Assembly: GCF_024397975.1 (NCBI RefSeq)
Contig: NZ_CP073745.1
Coordinates: 3,622,501 to 3,686,500 of the forward strand
From: Bacterioplanoides sp. SCSIO 12839
GTDB lineage: Bacteria; Pseudomonadota; Gammaproteobacteria; Pseudomonadales; Oceanobacteraceae
DNA length: 64,000 nt
Direction of reading: 5' to 3'
The notes under the pieces are model-generated. The model was not told the origin of the DNA. It saw only the letters and a program-made list of their open reading frames with translations, and ran no database searches. Shown here piece after piece: positions 53,914 to 64,000 of the stretch (its first letter is position 1; each line of letters starts with the position of its first letter). The position numbers and the translations under genes were made by a program.

Positions 53914-56900
53914 TTAACGCTGCAACACTTTAAACTCAACCCGGCGATTTTTTGCCCGGCCTTCTGCTGTGTCATTACTCTCACGAGGCTGGCTTTCACC
54001 ATAACCCACAGCCGTTAATTGTTCGTTGCTAATGCCCTGCTCAACCATATAAGCAACAACAGCTTCAGCCCGACGTTGTGATAACGCCTGGTTGTATTTT
54101 TCCGACCCTTGGTTATCGGTATGTGCCTGCACTTCAAGCTGCGCTTGTGAGTGTTGTTGAATATCACTGATCAACGCATCCAATGTCTGTTTATCCTGAG
54201 ATGTCAGCTCAGCTGAATTCAACGCAAAACCGATTTCAACAATAACAACATCTAACTCTGCGATGGATTCCGATACCGCCTCAGCAGGCACAACTGCTAC
54301 AGCTTCTTCTACGATAACAGGTTCTGTAACCTCCGGAGCAATGGTGTCTTCAACCGGGAGAGGTTCAGCAACAGCGTTCACCACCATTGGCTCAGCTTCA
54401 GCAGGAACCGGTGTTTCTACAGCTTTGTATGCCGTATGATGACCAAAACGTTTGATCAGATTTAACGATAATAACGAGGCATCTTTATCGTAAGATTCCC
54501 ATTCCAAACGCACACTAAAGGCTTTTGGCAAATAATATTCAGCACCTAAGCCAAACATCAATTGAGCTGTTTTTTGTTTTTTATAGCTTAATCCTCTGCC
54601 ATCGTTGGTCATGTGATTAAAGCCACCTTTACCATAAAGCGCCAGGCTCCCCTCTTCCCTCGCCACACCGTACAACCAGTAATGGCCAATAACATCTGCT
54701 CCCAGCATACGGTAATCAATTTTACCTTGTGGGCTAAGACGAGACTCTCCCAACCGGGCGTAATAACCCTCAAACGACAGGAACTCAGTCCAGTCCCAAC
54801 CTGCCGTCAGCTTATACGCGGTATCTGTTTTATCTTTTACCCGAAAATCACCGGAGGTTTTTGGTTCCAGCCAACTATTGCCGATACCCGCGCCGACATA
54901 AAAGCCTGACTTGTCGGCATCAGCCGCATTGGCTGCCAGTGGTAACGCCAGCAGAAGTAAACGATAACGGCGGCCCAGCACCAGCGCCGCTAATACAAGA
55001 ATAAACAGCAGATTCAGACTACCGGCTCCGCGGATACCAGTTTCAACACCGCCTTGAGGCTCTGGTATAGATGTATCGTTACAGGGGGCACCCGGTAAAC
55101 AAACACCCGCATCGGAGATGCCATCATTATCAGAATCCTGATTTAACGGATCAGTACCTCGGCTTATTTCAATCGCTGTTGAGATTCCATCGCCATCATC
55201 ATCAGTATCTAGGGCATTAATAATGCCATCACCATCGGTATCCGGTTGGGTGCCCTGACCGTTATTGTTGAGCTCTGAAGCATCTTTAATCCCATCACCG
55301 TCAGAGTCATCACTGAGTGGGTTAAGGCCTAAGGTATTTTCGCGCAAGGTCAAAATACCATCGCCGTCATCATCACTGTCGAGCGCATTGATAGTCCCAT
55401 CACCATCAGTATCCGGCTGTGTACCCTGGCCATTATTTTCAAGCTCCGAAGCATCTTTGACCCCATCGCCATCGGAGTCATCACTGAGCGGATTAAGGCC
55501 TAAGGCATTTTCAGTTAGCGTGGGAATACCATCGTTATCATGATCAACAGCGGATGTCGTTGGTTCTGAGTCAAGGTTATTTGGCAGACCATCATTATCA
55601 GAATCATTATTCGGATTTTCTGGTTCAGCATCCTGATTGTTAGCAACACCGTCGTTATCACTATCATTCAGAGGGTTTGAAGGTTCATCATCATCAGCAT
55701 TCAAAACACCATCATTATCGATATCAGCATCGCTATTATCGGCAATGCCGTCGCTGTCAGTATCTTTGAGAATGGTTAATATCAGACTTTTTGAGTCCGT
55801 AATATTGTCATCAGTTGCCGATACGGTAATGCGTAATGGGTTATTCGGTAAGGAATCAAATACTAACGCAGATTTCTGAGTAATATTGCCGCTGTTATCT
55901 ATCTCAAATAAGTTGGCATCCGGGCCACTCAGGCTCCATGTCAAACTTCCTGTCGGGGTTCCTACAACTACTGCAGATGACGAAAATGGCTGACGCTCGG
56001 TTAGTTGCCTGCTAGTAGGATTAATATTAATAGTAAAGGCGCCCAGGTTATCCACAATATCCTGCAACTCCAACAAAGTATCTACATCTAGCTTCCCTTT
56101 GCTGGCAATTTCATTATTTAAAATATCAATATTAGATTGATTGACCCCGGTAACTCCCAGGCTGTTATACATTTCAACGGTCGGTTTTTCTGAGGCTCCA
56201 TTGGTATCTGCATAGGCCTGGATAATAGCTTCATGAACCACTTTCTGAACTTTCTCAACGGTATCCAAATCCATACCGTCTTTATCTAAAATAGCAGGAT
56301 TTACTACATCAATATTCTCATCGTCAACATCCCGAATACTGGCATCACGATAATCATCAGGTGTTAATGGCCCGGGGTTAACACCATCGCCGTCGGCATA
56401 ATCCTGAATTTCTTTTAATAAATCGGCAATACACGGGTCATTAATTAAAAGCGGCCCCCAAAAGTCATCGCGATATTTATCAGACAAAAACAAATTTAAT
56501 TTATGAACCTCACAAACATTTAATGCACGGTCATAAACAACCACTTCAGCAATATCGGCTTGGGCATAGTTGTTATCACCGTCCCAGCCAATTGCAAAAG
56601 TTGCCTGTTGATCAGTTAAATGAGTTGTATCTGTAAAAGGTGTAAACGAAGCACCATTATCGGAGCCGTTAAAACTTACAAATGACCCATTATTTGCTTG
56701 GTATTGATAACTCACTGTCACCAAGCGATTGGTATCGGCAATACCGGCATCAATAATGGGAACGTTCTGTCCAACAGGTCCGATACCAACAATACCGTCT
56801 TTGGGGGTTGAGCTACCAAATGAGTTAAAAAACATACGGTCCCAGTTGAGGTTATCAATCCCCCATAATGCACTGCCCTGGTCTTGGCTAGGGCCCGTTG

Positions 56901-57342
56901 TGCGATAAACCGTTAAGATCGTGATATCAGGAAGAGCTGTGGGGCGTAAATCCAATTCAGCATCATCGGCATTGCCTGCAATGCCATCCACACCGCGAGT
57001 TTTAATTTGGTACGCCACCTGATTGCCCGCAGAAAAACGAAAGGCAGGTTGTTGCCCAATATCGGATGACAGAACCCAAGGTGTTACGTTAGAGGATTGG
57101 CTCCCCACAGGAATCGTTACATAACCATTCCCACTTTTATCCTGCCAAGGAGTAGACGTGCTGATTTCATAGGTTGTCGGAGGTGTGCCATCGTTTTCCG
57201 GATCCGACGCATCCAGCCATAATAATAAACCGTTACTGATATCCGCCGGGGCACTGCTTGCCATAACAGAAGCCGTGCCCGTCATCGATAAAATACCAGC
57301 CAAACTGCACGCGATTGACGCACGGCAGACCATTCTTCTCAT
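53914..57342 (-). CDS. Giant OmpA-family protein with LamG-like and thrombospondin-3 repeat regions
   Basis: An 1142-residue modular surface protein. ATG 57342 (AAGGG upstream) gives a signal peptide (MRRMVCRASIACSLAGILS). A LamG/concanavalin-like domain (about 35-300, GLLLWLDASDPEND) and a cadherin-like segment (about 440-530, ITVSATDDN) come next. TSP3 repeats DxDxDG (about 530-750) follow. Near 765 is TGIRGAGSLN, a hydrophobic helix and GRRYR, like a C-terminal sorting signal. Right behind lies a second signal-like stretch (LLLLALPLAANA), then an OmpA-type barrel (about 800-960), a Pro/Val/Glu linker and an OmpA peptidoglycan-binding domain (about 1035-1142, VQAHTDNQGSEKYNQALSQRRAE). Likely anchored in the outer membrane with a calcium-stiffened stalk. 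Confidence 0.83.
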   Translation of the reverse strand: MRRMVCRASIACSLAGILSMTGTASVMASSAPADISNGLLLWLDASDPENDGTPPTTYEISTSTPWQDKSGNGYVTIPVGSQSSNVTPWVLSSDIGQQPAFRFSAGNQVAYQIKTRGVDGIAGNADDAELDLRPTALPDITILTVYRTTGPSQDQGSALWGIDNLNWDRMFFNSFGSSTPKDGIVGIGPVGQNVPIIDAGIADTNRLVTVSYQYQANNGSFVSFNGSDNGASFTPFTDTTHLTDQQATFAIGWDGDNNYAQADIAEVVVYDRALNVCEVHKLNLFLSDKYRDDFWGPLLINDPCIADLLKEIQDYADGDGVNPGPLTPDDYRDASIRDVDDENIDVVNPAILDKDGMDLDTVEKVQKVVHEAIIQAYADTNGASEKPTVEMYNSLGVTGVNQSNIDILNNEIASKGKLDVDTLLELQDIVDNLGAFTININPTSRQLTERQPFSSSAVVVGTPTGSLTWSLSGPDANLFEIDNSGNITQKSALVFDSLPNNPLRITVSATDDNITDSKSLILTILKDTDSDGIADNSDADIDNDGVLNADDDEPSNPLNDSDNDGVANNQDAEPENPNNDSDNDGLPNNLDSEPTTSAVDHDNDGIPTLTENALGLNPLSDDSDGDGVKDASELENNGQGTQPDTDGDGTINALDSDDDGDGILTLRENTLGLNPLSDDSDGDGIKDASELNNNGQGTQPDTDGDGIINALDTDDDGDGISTAIEISRGTDPLNQDSDNDGISDAGVCLPGAPCNDTSIPEPQGGVETGIRGAGSLNLLFILVLAALVLGRRYRLLLLALPLAANAADADKSGFYVGAGIGNSWLEPKTSGDFRVKDKTDTAYKLTAGWDWTEFLSFEGYYARLGESRLSPQGKIDYRMLGADVIGHYWLYGVAREEGSLALYGKGGFNHMTNDGRGLSYKKQKTAQLMFGLGAEYYLPKAFSVRLEWESYDKDASLLSLNLIKRFGHHTAYKAVETPVPAEAEPMVVNAVAEPLPVEDTIAPEVTEPVIVEEAVAVVPAEAVSESIAELDVVIVEIGFALNSAELTSQDKQTLDALISDIQQHSQAQLEVQAHTDNQGSEKYNQALSQRRAEAVVAYMVEQGISNEQLTAVGYGESQPRESNDTAEGRAKNRRVEFKVLQR
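55125..55760 (-). repeat. Thrombospondin-3 repeat region of first OmpA-family gene
   Basis: Short acidic repeats of D-x-D-x-D-G type coded in minus orientation. A duplicated block of about 180 bp is visible: NALGLNPLSDDSDGDGVKDA and its near copy NTLGLNPLSDDSDGDGIKDA, each followed by the same NNGQGTQPDTDGDG run. Confidence 0.75.
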
Positions 57343-57451
57343 AACCACACCCTTGAATAACTATTCAGTTAGTAAGTGATTATCAGACTAGTCCATCAGC
57401 GCTAGGTCGCCAGCGCCATTCGTTTTAAAGTCATAACTTTTTACATCATCA

Positions 57452-57486
57452 AAAAAGCCTCCAACCGTTTCCGGTGGAGGCTTTAA
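57452..57486 (-). terminator. Terminator of second OmpA-family gene
   Basis: Minus strand AAAGCCTCCACCG-GAAA-CGGTTGGAGGCTTT followed by TTTG; GNRA tetraloop, one G-T mismatch. It separates the two paralogues. Confidence 0.85.
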
Positions 57487-57509
57487 AGGTTTTGCAGATG
57501 ATTGGATGA

Positions 57510-60500
57510 TTAGCGCTGTAACACTTTAAACTCAACCCGACGGTTTTGCGCCCGGCCTTCTGCGGTTTCATTGCTCGCCCGAGGCTGACTTTCACCATAA
57601 CCGATCGCGGTTAATTGCTCAGCATTAACACCCTGCTCAATCAAGAAAGCGGCTACCGATTCAGCACGGCGCTGTGATAACCATTCGTTGTATTTAGCCG
57701 AACCAGAAGCATCGGTATGCGCCTGAACTTCAACCTGAAGGTTTTCACTTTGTTGAATGTCAGCTGCTACCTGTTTCAGCAAGTCTTGCTCTTTTTCAGC
57801 CAGCTTTGATGAGTTAACCGCAAAGCCGATATCCGCAACAATCACATCCACGTCTTTAATGGATGGCTCTGCGGCTACTGCTTCTTCAACAACCAAAGCT
57901 TCTACGACCGGCTCTTCTGCGATTGCTGGCTCCACAACCTCAGCAACAACCGGTTGAGGTTCAGTGGCTTTTGCAGCAGGCTGATACTGGCTGCTTGCTC
58001 CAAAACGTTTAATCAGGTTAAGCGATAATAACGAGGCATCTTTATCGTAAGACTCAAATTCCAAACGCAGACTAAAGGCTTTTGGCAGGTAATATTCAGC
58101 CCCCGCACCCAACATTAATTGAGCCACTTCCTGTTTTTCATAAGCCAGGTTTTTGCCATCGTTGGTCATATGGTTCAAACCACCTTTGGCGTAAAGAGCG
58201 ATGCTGCCCTGACGGCGCGGCTCCCCCATTAACCAATAATGGCCAATCACATCACCGCCCACCATGCGGTAATTGATCGAACCTTGCGGGCGGAACTTCG
58301 CATCGCCCAGCTCAGCGTAATAACCTTCAATTGAAATATGATCATTCCAATCCCAGCCAGCGGTTAATTTCCAGCCCGTATCATGATCATCTTTCTGATC
58401 CAAATTAGTATCGGATGTATCAGGATCCAGTGTGCTTTGACCTACACCAGCCCCCACATACACATTCATTTCATCCCACCATTCGGCATGAGAGGTTAAT
58501 GGCAGAGCTGCCATCAACATAAAACCAAAAGAGCGTACTCGGCGAGTCCGACCCAAGATCACCAGCAATGCCAGAACCAGCAGCAGGTTAACGCTCATAT
58601 TACCAGCACCGCTAACACCGGTTTTCACTTTGCCAGGCTCCTGAGCACCCGAGTTATCACCTGCACCAGGCGCTGGGCTTGGTTCAGGTGTTGGAGTTGG
58701 CCCAGGTGTTGGCGCGACTGGAGAAGTATCCGGATCAGCAGAGCCGTCTATGTCGTTATCCAGATAGTCCGGTGTGGTATCGTCATTATTGTCGTTACAC
58801 GCCGACGCATCCGGGCACTCTTCAGCATCCGTCTTGCCATCATTATCGGAGTCTTCATCGCGGTAATCCGGTGTACCGTCTTCATCGGTATCACGAGGTG
58901 TTTCAGAATCACCTTTTTCATCTGAATCTTTGATGCCATCGTTATCCGAGTCGTCATCCATGTAATCCGGAATATTATCGCCATCACTGTCACGCGGCTC
59001 TTCGCCATCACCACGCTCGACCTCGTCACTGATACCGTCTTTATCCGAATCACCTGAGTTATCCGAAGTACCGGCTTCATTAGCCTTATCGTCGGCATCT
59101 TTGTAATCATCGATACCATCCGCATCCGAGTCCACAGCATTGCCAGGATCAGTCACGCCATTCAGTTCGTCCGTATCCGAAGTACCGTCGTTGTCATCGT
59201 CGGTATCGGCGAAATCAGCCGTGCCATCACCATCAGTATCGATCAGCGGAGCATTTTCATCTTCATCTTTGATGCCGTTGTTATCGGAATCATCATCCAT
59301 AAAGTCTGGAATACCGTCTTGGTCGCTATCGGCACAGTTTGGCGCAGATGCACATTCTTGCTTATCGGTCAGACCATCGTTGTCCGAATCACCACCGGTA
59401 CCATCCGTCGTGTCATCACTGTTATCCAGATAATCTGGGATATTATCGCCATCGGTATCCATGACCGGTGTTAATGGATTGTTATCCGCGTCATCATTGT
59501 TATCACTCAATTCATCAGCAGTCGGAGTACCGTCACCATCATCGTCATTGTCCAATGCATCGATGGTACCGTCACCGTCTGTATCACGCTGAGTACCTTC
59601 ACCATTGTTGGTGATTTCATCAGAGTCTTTGATGCCATCGCTGTCAGAGTCTTCATCCAGAGGGTTCAGACCCAGCTCAGTTTCTTTTTCATCCGAAATA
59701 CCGTCGTTATCGGAGTCACTGTTTTTATCATTCGGGTCGACATCGTCCTTATCGTTCACGCCATCGCCATCAGTGTCTTCTTTTAACGGATCAGTCCCTG
59801 CAGCAACTTCAGCATTATCATCAACACCGTCACCATCACTGTCCTTCTTCTCAGGATCAGTGCCCGCTGCAACTTCGTCTTCGTTTGAAATACCGTCGCC
59901 ATCGGTGTCGTTCGTACCGTCTTCTGGTGCTGTATCACCTGAATTCGGGACACCATCATTATCAGAATCATTTTCTGGATTTAATGGCTCAGAATCATCT
60001 TTGTCATTAACACCATCGTTATCGGAGTCGTTATCCAGCGCATCGATTTCATCTTCACCGTCGGTGTTACGCGGATTATTCAGATCATCGCCGATTTCAT
60101 CTTTATCGTTGATGCCGTCGTTGTCTGAGTCCTCTTTTAACGGATCCGTACCAATGCGTTTTTCATCGGCATCGCTAACACCGTCGTTATCGGAGTCGCT
60201 GTCCAATGCATCGATTTCATCTTCACCATCGGTGTTACGAGGGTTATTCAGATCATCGCCGATTTCATCTTTATCGTTGATGCCGTCGTTGTCTGAGTCC
60301 TCTTTTAACGGATCCGTGCCAATGCGTTTTTCATCGGCATCGCTAACACCGTCGTTATCAGAGTCGCTGTCCAATGCATCGATTTCATCTTCACCGTCGG
60401 TGTTACGCGGATTATTCAGATCATCGCCGATTTCATCTTTATCGTTGATGCCATCGTTGTCTGAGTCCTCTTTTAACGGATCCGTACCAATGCGTTTTTC

Positions 60501-63500
60501 ATCGGCATCGCTAACACCGTCGTTATCGGAGTCGCTGTCCAATGCATCGATTTCATCTTCACCGTCGGTGTTACGAGGATTATTCAGATCATCGCCGATT
60601 TCATCTTTATCGTTGATGCCGTCGTTATCTGAGTCAGACTTCGTCGGATCGGTACCAATGCGTTTTTCATCGGCATCGCTAACACCGTCGTTATCGGAGT
60701 CGCTGTCCAATGCATCGATTTCATCTTCACCGTCGGTGTTACGAGGATTATTCAGATCATCGCCGATTTCATCTTTATCGTTGATGCCGTCGTTATCTGA
60801 GTCAGACTTCGTCGGATCGGTACCAATGCGTTTTTCATCCGCATTTGAAACACCATCACCATCATCATCGTTGTCAGAGTTAGTAGGCTCAGCATCATCT
60901 TCATCTTTAACGCCGTCGTTATCATCGTCATCGTCAGCGTTGTTACCAATACCATCACCATCGGTATCAACCGATTCATCTTTATCGGTTGGGAAGGCAT
61001 CTTCATTATCGTTTACGCCATCGTCATCCGTATCTTTCTTCAGCGGATCAGTGCCGTTAGTGGCCTCGTCTGTATCCGATACACCGTCGTTATCATCGTC
61101 GGTATCGGCATTGTTACCCGTACCGTCGCCGTCGGTATCGACCTGCTCGTTGCGGTCATTCGGGAACGCATCAACGCCGTCGTCAGAACCATCGCCGTCA
61201 GTATCTTTTTTCAGTGGGTCGGTGCCGTTAGTGGCTTCATCCGCATCCGATACACCATCGTTATCATCGTCGGTATCAGCATTGTTGCCTGTGCCATCAC
61301 CATCAGTATCAACTGATTCGTCTTTATTCGTTGGGAAAGCATCTTCGTTATCGTTTACGCCATCATCGTCGGTATCTTTCTTCAGCGGATCAGTGCCGTT
61401 AGTGGCCTCGTCCGCATCCGATACACCGTCGTTATCATCGTCGTCGTCAGCGTTGTTACCAATACCATCACCATCGGTATCAACCGATTCATCTTTATCG
61501 GTTGGGAAGGCATCTTCATTATCGTTTACGCCATCACCATCAGTGTCTTTCTTCAGCGGATCAGTGCCATTGGTGGCTTCATCCGTATCCGATACACCAT
61601 CGTTATCATCGTCGGTATCGGCATTGTTGCCCGTACCGTCGCCGTCAGTATCTACCTGCTCGTTGCGGTCATTCGGGAACGCATCAACGCCGTCGTCAGA
61701 ACCATCGCCGTCAGTGTCTTTCTTAAGTGGGTCCGTGCCGTTAGTGGCCTCGTCCGCATCCGATACACCATCGTTATCATCGTCGGTATCGGCATTGTTG
61801 CCAGTACCGTCGCCGTCGGTATCAACTGACTCGTCTTTATTCGTTGGGAAAGCGTCTTCGTTATCGTTTACGCCATCGTCATCGGTATCTTTCTTCAGCG
61901 GATCAGTACCGTTAGTGGCCTCGTCTGTATCCGATACACCATCGTTATCATCGTCGGTATCGGCATTATTGCCCGTACCGTCGCCGTCGGTATCGACCTG
62001 CTCGTTGCGGTCATTCGGGAACGCATCAACGCCGTCGTCGGAACCATCGCCGTCAGTGTCTTCCTTCAGCGGGTCAGTGCCGTTAGTGGCTTCATCCGCA
62101 TCCGATACACCGTCGTTATCATCGTCGGTATCGGCATTGTTGCCCGTACCGTCGCCGTCGGTATCGACCTGCTCGTTGCGGTCATTCGGGAATACATCAA
62201 CGCCGTCGTCAGAACCATCACCATCGGTATCTTTCTTAAGTGGATCGGTGCCGTTGGTTTTTTCCTGACCGTCTTCGATACCGTCACCATCGGTATCTTT
62301 TTTCAGAGGGTCAGTGCCATCTGTTTTTTCCTGGCCATCTTCAACACCATCTTCATCGGAGTCTTTTTTCAGTGGGTCGGTGCCATCCGTTTTTTCCTGG
62401 CCATCTTCAACACCATCTTCATCGGAGTCTTTTTTCAGCGGATCAGTGCCATCAGTATTAATTTCCTGCGCATCATTAACACCATCACCATCAGTATCGG
62501 CTTTATTCGGGTCGGTACCATGAACTGTATTTTCATCAACGTTGCTCAGGCCGTCGCCATCAATATCGTTATCATTGATATCTGCAGTACCATCGCCATC
62601 AGTATCTTTTAAAATAGTGAGAACAAGGTTTTTAGAGTCGGTATTACCACCATCATCCGTCGCAGTAATCGTAACCTGGATAGGGTTATTGGTTAACGTA
62701 TCGAAATCAGCCGGAGTTTTCAGTGTTAAACGGCCGGTATTCTCATCGATTGAAAATAAGGCTGCATCGATTCCTGATATGCTCCAACGGACATTACCGT
62801 TAGGAGTACCTGAACGCGCTGGAGTGACGGCAAAAGCTTCACCTTCGACCAGGTTTCGATTCAGCGGATTAATATCAATAACAAAAGCACCAATCGCATC
62901 AACAATCGCCTGTACCTCTGCCGTTGTATCAACCTCTTCTTTTGTTTTCCCTGCAATTTCAATATTAACTTGATTAATATTGCTATCAGTTACACCTGTC
63001 ACACCAATGGAGTCATACATTTCAGGCGTTGGCACAGGCTTAGAGGTACCATTTGTATCCGCATAATTCTGAATAATGGATTCATCAATAATGCGCTGAA
63101 CATCAGCAACAGTATTAATATCTGAAGAAGATTTAGCCAGGATGGCAGCATTAACGGCAGCCAGATTTTCAGCAGAAACGTTGTCACCACTAACATTAAT
63201 ATAATCTTGTACGGTTAGTGCTGCTGGACTGGTGCCATCGCCATCGGCGTAATCTTTAATTTTTTGAAATAAGTCGACCAGACAAGGTTCGCTGTCCGGA
63301 ATTGGGCCCCAAAAATCATTTTTATACTTTTCAGACAGGAAGAAATTAACTTTGTGCGCTTCACAAGCCGTTAACGCTTTGTCAAAAACAATAATTTCAG
63401 CAATATCAGCTTGAGCATAGTTATTATTACCATCCCAACCAATAGCAAATACAGGCTGCTGACCGAGAGGGTTAGAAGGGTCAGTATCTAAATCATCCGA

Positions 63501-64000
63501 AGTAGTATCGGTAAAACGGGTAAAAGCCGTACCACCCGTTACCCCATTAAAGCTCACAAATGACCCATTGCTTTCACCAAACTGATAACTGACGGTTACC
63601 AGACGGTTTTCATCAGCAATACCCGCATTGGTGATCGAGATGTTTTGCGAGACAGGACCAATACCTACAATGCCGTTTTCTCTATTGCTGCTGAAATTAA
63701 AGGAATTGAAGAACATTCGATCCCAGTTATTGTCATCCAGCCCCCATAAAGCACTGCCCTGTGAAGTACTGACACCGGACGTGCGGTAAACGGTAAAAAT
63801 AGTAACGTCAGGCTCCACACCTGAGCGCAGATCTAAGGCTTCGTCGCGGCTGTTTTTGATCTGATAAGCAACAGCATTAGCTTCTCTGAAAGAAAATGCT
63901 GGCTGATCACCAATATCTGACTGATTATTCCATGGGGTCGTGTTGCCAGGGCTGGAACCAACCGGTACCGTCAAATACCCGTTCGATGTTTTATCTTTCC
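57510..64000 (-). CDS. Second, larger OmpA-family TSP3-repeat protein, N-terminus beyond window
   Basis: At least 2163 residues, open to the right edge; the frame reads [15 protein letters not shown] there, aligned with QDKSGNGYVTIPVGS of the first paralogue, so roughly 60-70 N-terminal residues are missing. Same order as the paralogue: LamG-like domain, cadherin-like segment, TSP3 repeats, sorting-signal-like [12 protein letters not shown] plus hydrophobic helix and GRTRRVR, second signal-like [13 protein letters not shown], eight-stranded-type barrel, linker, OmpA domain ([20 protein letters not shown]). The TSP3 part is expanded to about 1250 residues by three tandem arrays. Highly acidic; calcium should stiffen it into a long rod. 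Possible adhesin or cell-spacing protein. Confidence 0.82.
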   Translation of the reverse strand, partial: KDKTSNGYLTVPVGSSPGNTTPWNNQSDIGDQPAFSFREANAVAYQIKNSRDEALDLRSGVEPDVTIFTVYRTSGVSTSQGSALWGLDDNNWDRMFFNSFNFSSNRENGIVGIGPVSQNISITNAGIADENRLVTVSYQFGESNGSFVSFNGVTGGTAFTRFTDTTSDDLDTDPSNPLGQQPVFAIGWDGNNNYAQADIAEIIVFDKALTACEAHKVNFFLSEKYKNDFWGPIPDSEPCLVDLFQKIKDYADGDGTSPAALTVQDYINVSGDNVSAENLAAVNAAILAKSSSDINTVADVQRIIDESIIQNYADTNGTSKPVPTPEMYDSIGVTGVTDSNINQVNIEIAGKTKEEVDTTAEVQAIVDAIGAFVIDINPLNRNLVEGEAFAVTPARSGTPNGNVRWSISGIDAALFSIDENTGRLTLKTPADFDTLTNNPIQVTITATDDGGNTDSKNLVLTILKDTDGDGTADINDNDIDGDGLSNVDENTVHGTDPNKADTDGDGVNDAQEINTDGTDPLKKDSDEDGVEDGQEKTDGTDPLKKDSDEDGVEDGQEKTDGTDPLKKDTDGDGIEDGQEKTNGTDPLKKDTDGDGSDDGVDVFPNDRNEQVDTDGDGTGNNADTDDDNDGVSDADEATNGTDPLKEDTDGDGSDDGVDAFPNDRNEQVDTDGDGTGNNADTDDDNDGVSDTDEATNGTDPLKKDTDDDGVNDNEDAFPTNKDESVDTDGDGTGNNADTDDDNDGVSDADEATNGTDPLKKDTDGDGSDDGVDAFPNDRNEQVDTDGDGTGNNADTDDDNDGVSDTDEATNGTDPLKKDTDGDGVNDNEDAFPTDKDESVDTDGDGIGNNADDDDDNDGVSDADEATNGTDPLKKDTDDDGVNDNEDAFPTNKDESVDTDGDGTGNNADTDDDNDGVSDADEATNGTDPLKKDTDGDGSDDGVDAFPNDRNEQVDTDGDGTGNNADTDDDNDGVSDTDEATNGTDPLKKDTDDDGVNDNEDAFPTDKDESVDTDGDGIGNNADDDDDNDGVKDEDDAEPTNSDNDDDGDGVSNADEKRIGTDPTKSDSDNDGINDKDEIGDDLNNPRNTDGEDEIDALDSDSDNDGVSDADEKRIGTDPTKSDSDNDGINDKDEIGDDLNNPRNTDGEDEIDALDSDSDNDGVSDADEKRIGTDPLKEDSDNDGINDKDEIGDDLNNPRNTDGEDEIDALDSDSDNDGVSDADEKRIGTDPLKEDSDNDGINDKDEIGDDLNNPRNTDGEDEIDALDSDSDNDGVSDADEKRIGTDPLKEDSDNDGINDKDEIGDDLNNPRNTDGEDEIDALDNDSDNDGVNDKDDSEPLNPENDSDNDGVPNSGDTAPEDGTNDTDGDGISNEDEVAAGTDPEKKDSDGDGVDDNAEVAAGTDPLKEDTDGDGVNDKDDVDPNDKNSDSDNDGISDEKETELGLNPLDEDSDSDGIKDSDEITNNGEGTQRDTDGDGTIDALDNDDDGDGTPTADELSDNNDDADNNPLTPVMDTDGDNIPDYLDNSDDTTDGTGGDSDNDGLTDKQECASAPNCADSDQDGIPDFMDDDSDNNGIKDEDENAPLIDTDGDGTADFADTDDDNDGTSDTDELNGVTDPGNAVDSDADGIDDYKDADDKANEAGTSDNSGDSDKDGISDEVERGDGEEPRDSDGDNIPDYMDDDSDNDGIKDSDEKGDSETPRDTDEDGTPDYRDEDSDNDGKTDAEECPDASACNDNNDDTTPDYLDNDIDGSADPDTSPVAPTPGPTPTPEPSPAPGAGDNSGAQEPGKVKTGVSGAGNMSVNLLLVLALLVILGRTRRVRSFGFMLMAALPLTSHAEWWDEMNVYVGAGVGQSTLDPDTSDTNLDQKDDHDTGWKLTAGWDWNDHISIEGYYAELGDAKFRPQGSINYRMVGGDVIGHYWLMGEPRRQGSIALYAKGGLNHMTNDGKNLAYEKQEVAQLMLGAGAEYYLPKAFSLRLEFESYDKDASLLSLNLIKRFGASSQYQPAAKATEPQPVVAEVVEPAIAEEPVVEALVVEEAVAAEPSIKDVDVIVADIGFAVNSSKLAEKEQDLLKQVAADIQQSENLQVEVQAHTDASGSAKYNEWLSQRRAESVAAFLIEQGVNAEQLTAIGYGESQPRASNETAEGRAQNRRVEFKVLQR
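60010..60850 (-). repeat. Tandem array, 5 units of 168 bp (56 residues)
   Basis: Five units that carry [30 protein letters not shown] and [16 protein letters not shown] in sequence. The exact 168-bp spacing was checked between GTCGGATCGG at 60643 and 60811. Two N-terminal units have TDPTKSD, the other three TDPLKED. Confidence 0.85.
60910..62270 (-). repeat. Tandem array, 8 units of 171 bp (57 residues) in two types
   Basis: Each unit has [15 protein letters not shown] and [13 protein letters not shown]. Type A has [14 protein letters not shown], type B has NDNEDAFPT[ND]KDES; B' carries the variants TDKDES and [11 protein letters not shown]. Order from the N-terminus: A A B A B' B A B'. The block B-A-B' is duplicated, giving a 513-bp higher-order period (TCTTTATTCG at 61321 and 61834). 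Confidence 0.85.
62235..62460 (-). repeat. Tandem array of about 3.5 units of 66 bp (22 residues)
   Basis: Units [20 protein letters not shown] + EK. The two central copies are nearly identical at DNA level, indicating recent duplication. Confidence 0.8.

Noticed and set aside
59605-62268. 887-codon plus-strand open frame rich in serine and proline repeats, opposite the TSP3 gene
   Set aside because: It mirrors the antisense of the tandem Asp/Gly repeat codons; repeat structure and codon bias keep the frame open. No start context or recognisable domain.
59600-62500. Possible CRISPR array because of dense regular repeats
   Set aside because: Periods of 66, 168 and 171 bp are multiples of three, in frame, and encode D-x-D-x-D-G calcium loops; there are no unique spacers.

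Overview
The window looks like chromosome of a marine gammaproteobacterium. This is inferred from the gene order smrA, gmk, rpoZ, spoT, ridA; from a Fur-controlled fagA-fumC pair as in Pseudomonas; and from an acyclic terpene utilisation (atu) cluster. An Oceanospirillales-like member is my guess, made without a database search. Gene content is mostly core metabolism plus nitrogen acquisition; no rRNA, tRNA, CRISPR array or intact transposase gene was seen.

Layout. (1) 1-7.1 kb: 5' part of a Spy/CpxP-like gene, then smrA, gmk, rpoZ, spoT, ridA, a SPOUT RNA methyltransferase, a NYN-domain protein, a cytochrome b561 and a convergent cytochrome c'. (2) 7.1-17.6 kb: TetR regulator divergent from atuA-C-D-E-F-G plus an extra crotonase, a pathway for citronellol/geraniol-type isoprenoids through geranyl-CoA carboxylase. 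(3) 17.6-20.1 kb: an AT-rich, poorly recognisable island with a frameshifted ORF, a small immunity-like protein, a secreted protein and a possible PD-(D/E)XK-fold protein. (4) 20.2-22.1 kb: Fur box, fagA and fumC. (5) 22.2-27.2 kb: YhiI-RbbA-YhhJ-type ABC export system. (6) 27.2-37.7 kb: a membrane protein, a BvgS/EvgS-type hybrid kinase with a REC/HD-GYP partner, small exported or membrane proteins, rho, trxA, ppx. (7) 37.9-50.7 kb: urease ureD-A-B-C-E-F-G, a HupE/UreJ-like microprotein, and the urea ABC transporter urtABCDE. (8) 50.7-53.8 kb: ubiK, then a Gcw_chp-type barrel protein, glnK and amtB. (9) 53.9-64 kb: two paralogous giant OmpA-family proteins with calcium-type thrombospondin-3 repeats, the second running off the right edge.

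Regions 7 and 8 form a nitrogen-scavenging block. Urea is bound by UrtA, imported by UrtBCDE and hydrolysed by nickel urease; ammonium is taken up by AmtB under GlnK control. Two sigma-54 promoters with correct GG-N10-GC spacing, each with NtrC-like sites upstream, precede urtA and the barrel gene.

The most unusual signal is two families of intergenic palindromic elements (12 and 3 copies). They lie only in gaps between co-directional genes, especially inside atu, ure and urt. Each keeps a short conserved core, while the arms around it differ in sequence from copy to copy yet remain complementary within each copy. I know no established name for either family.
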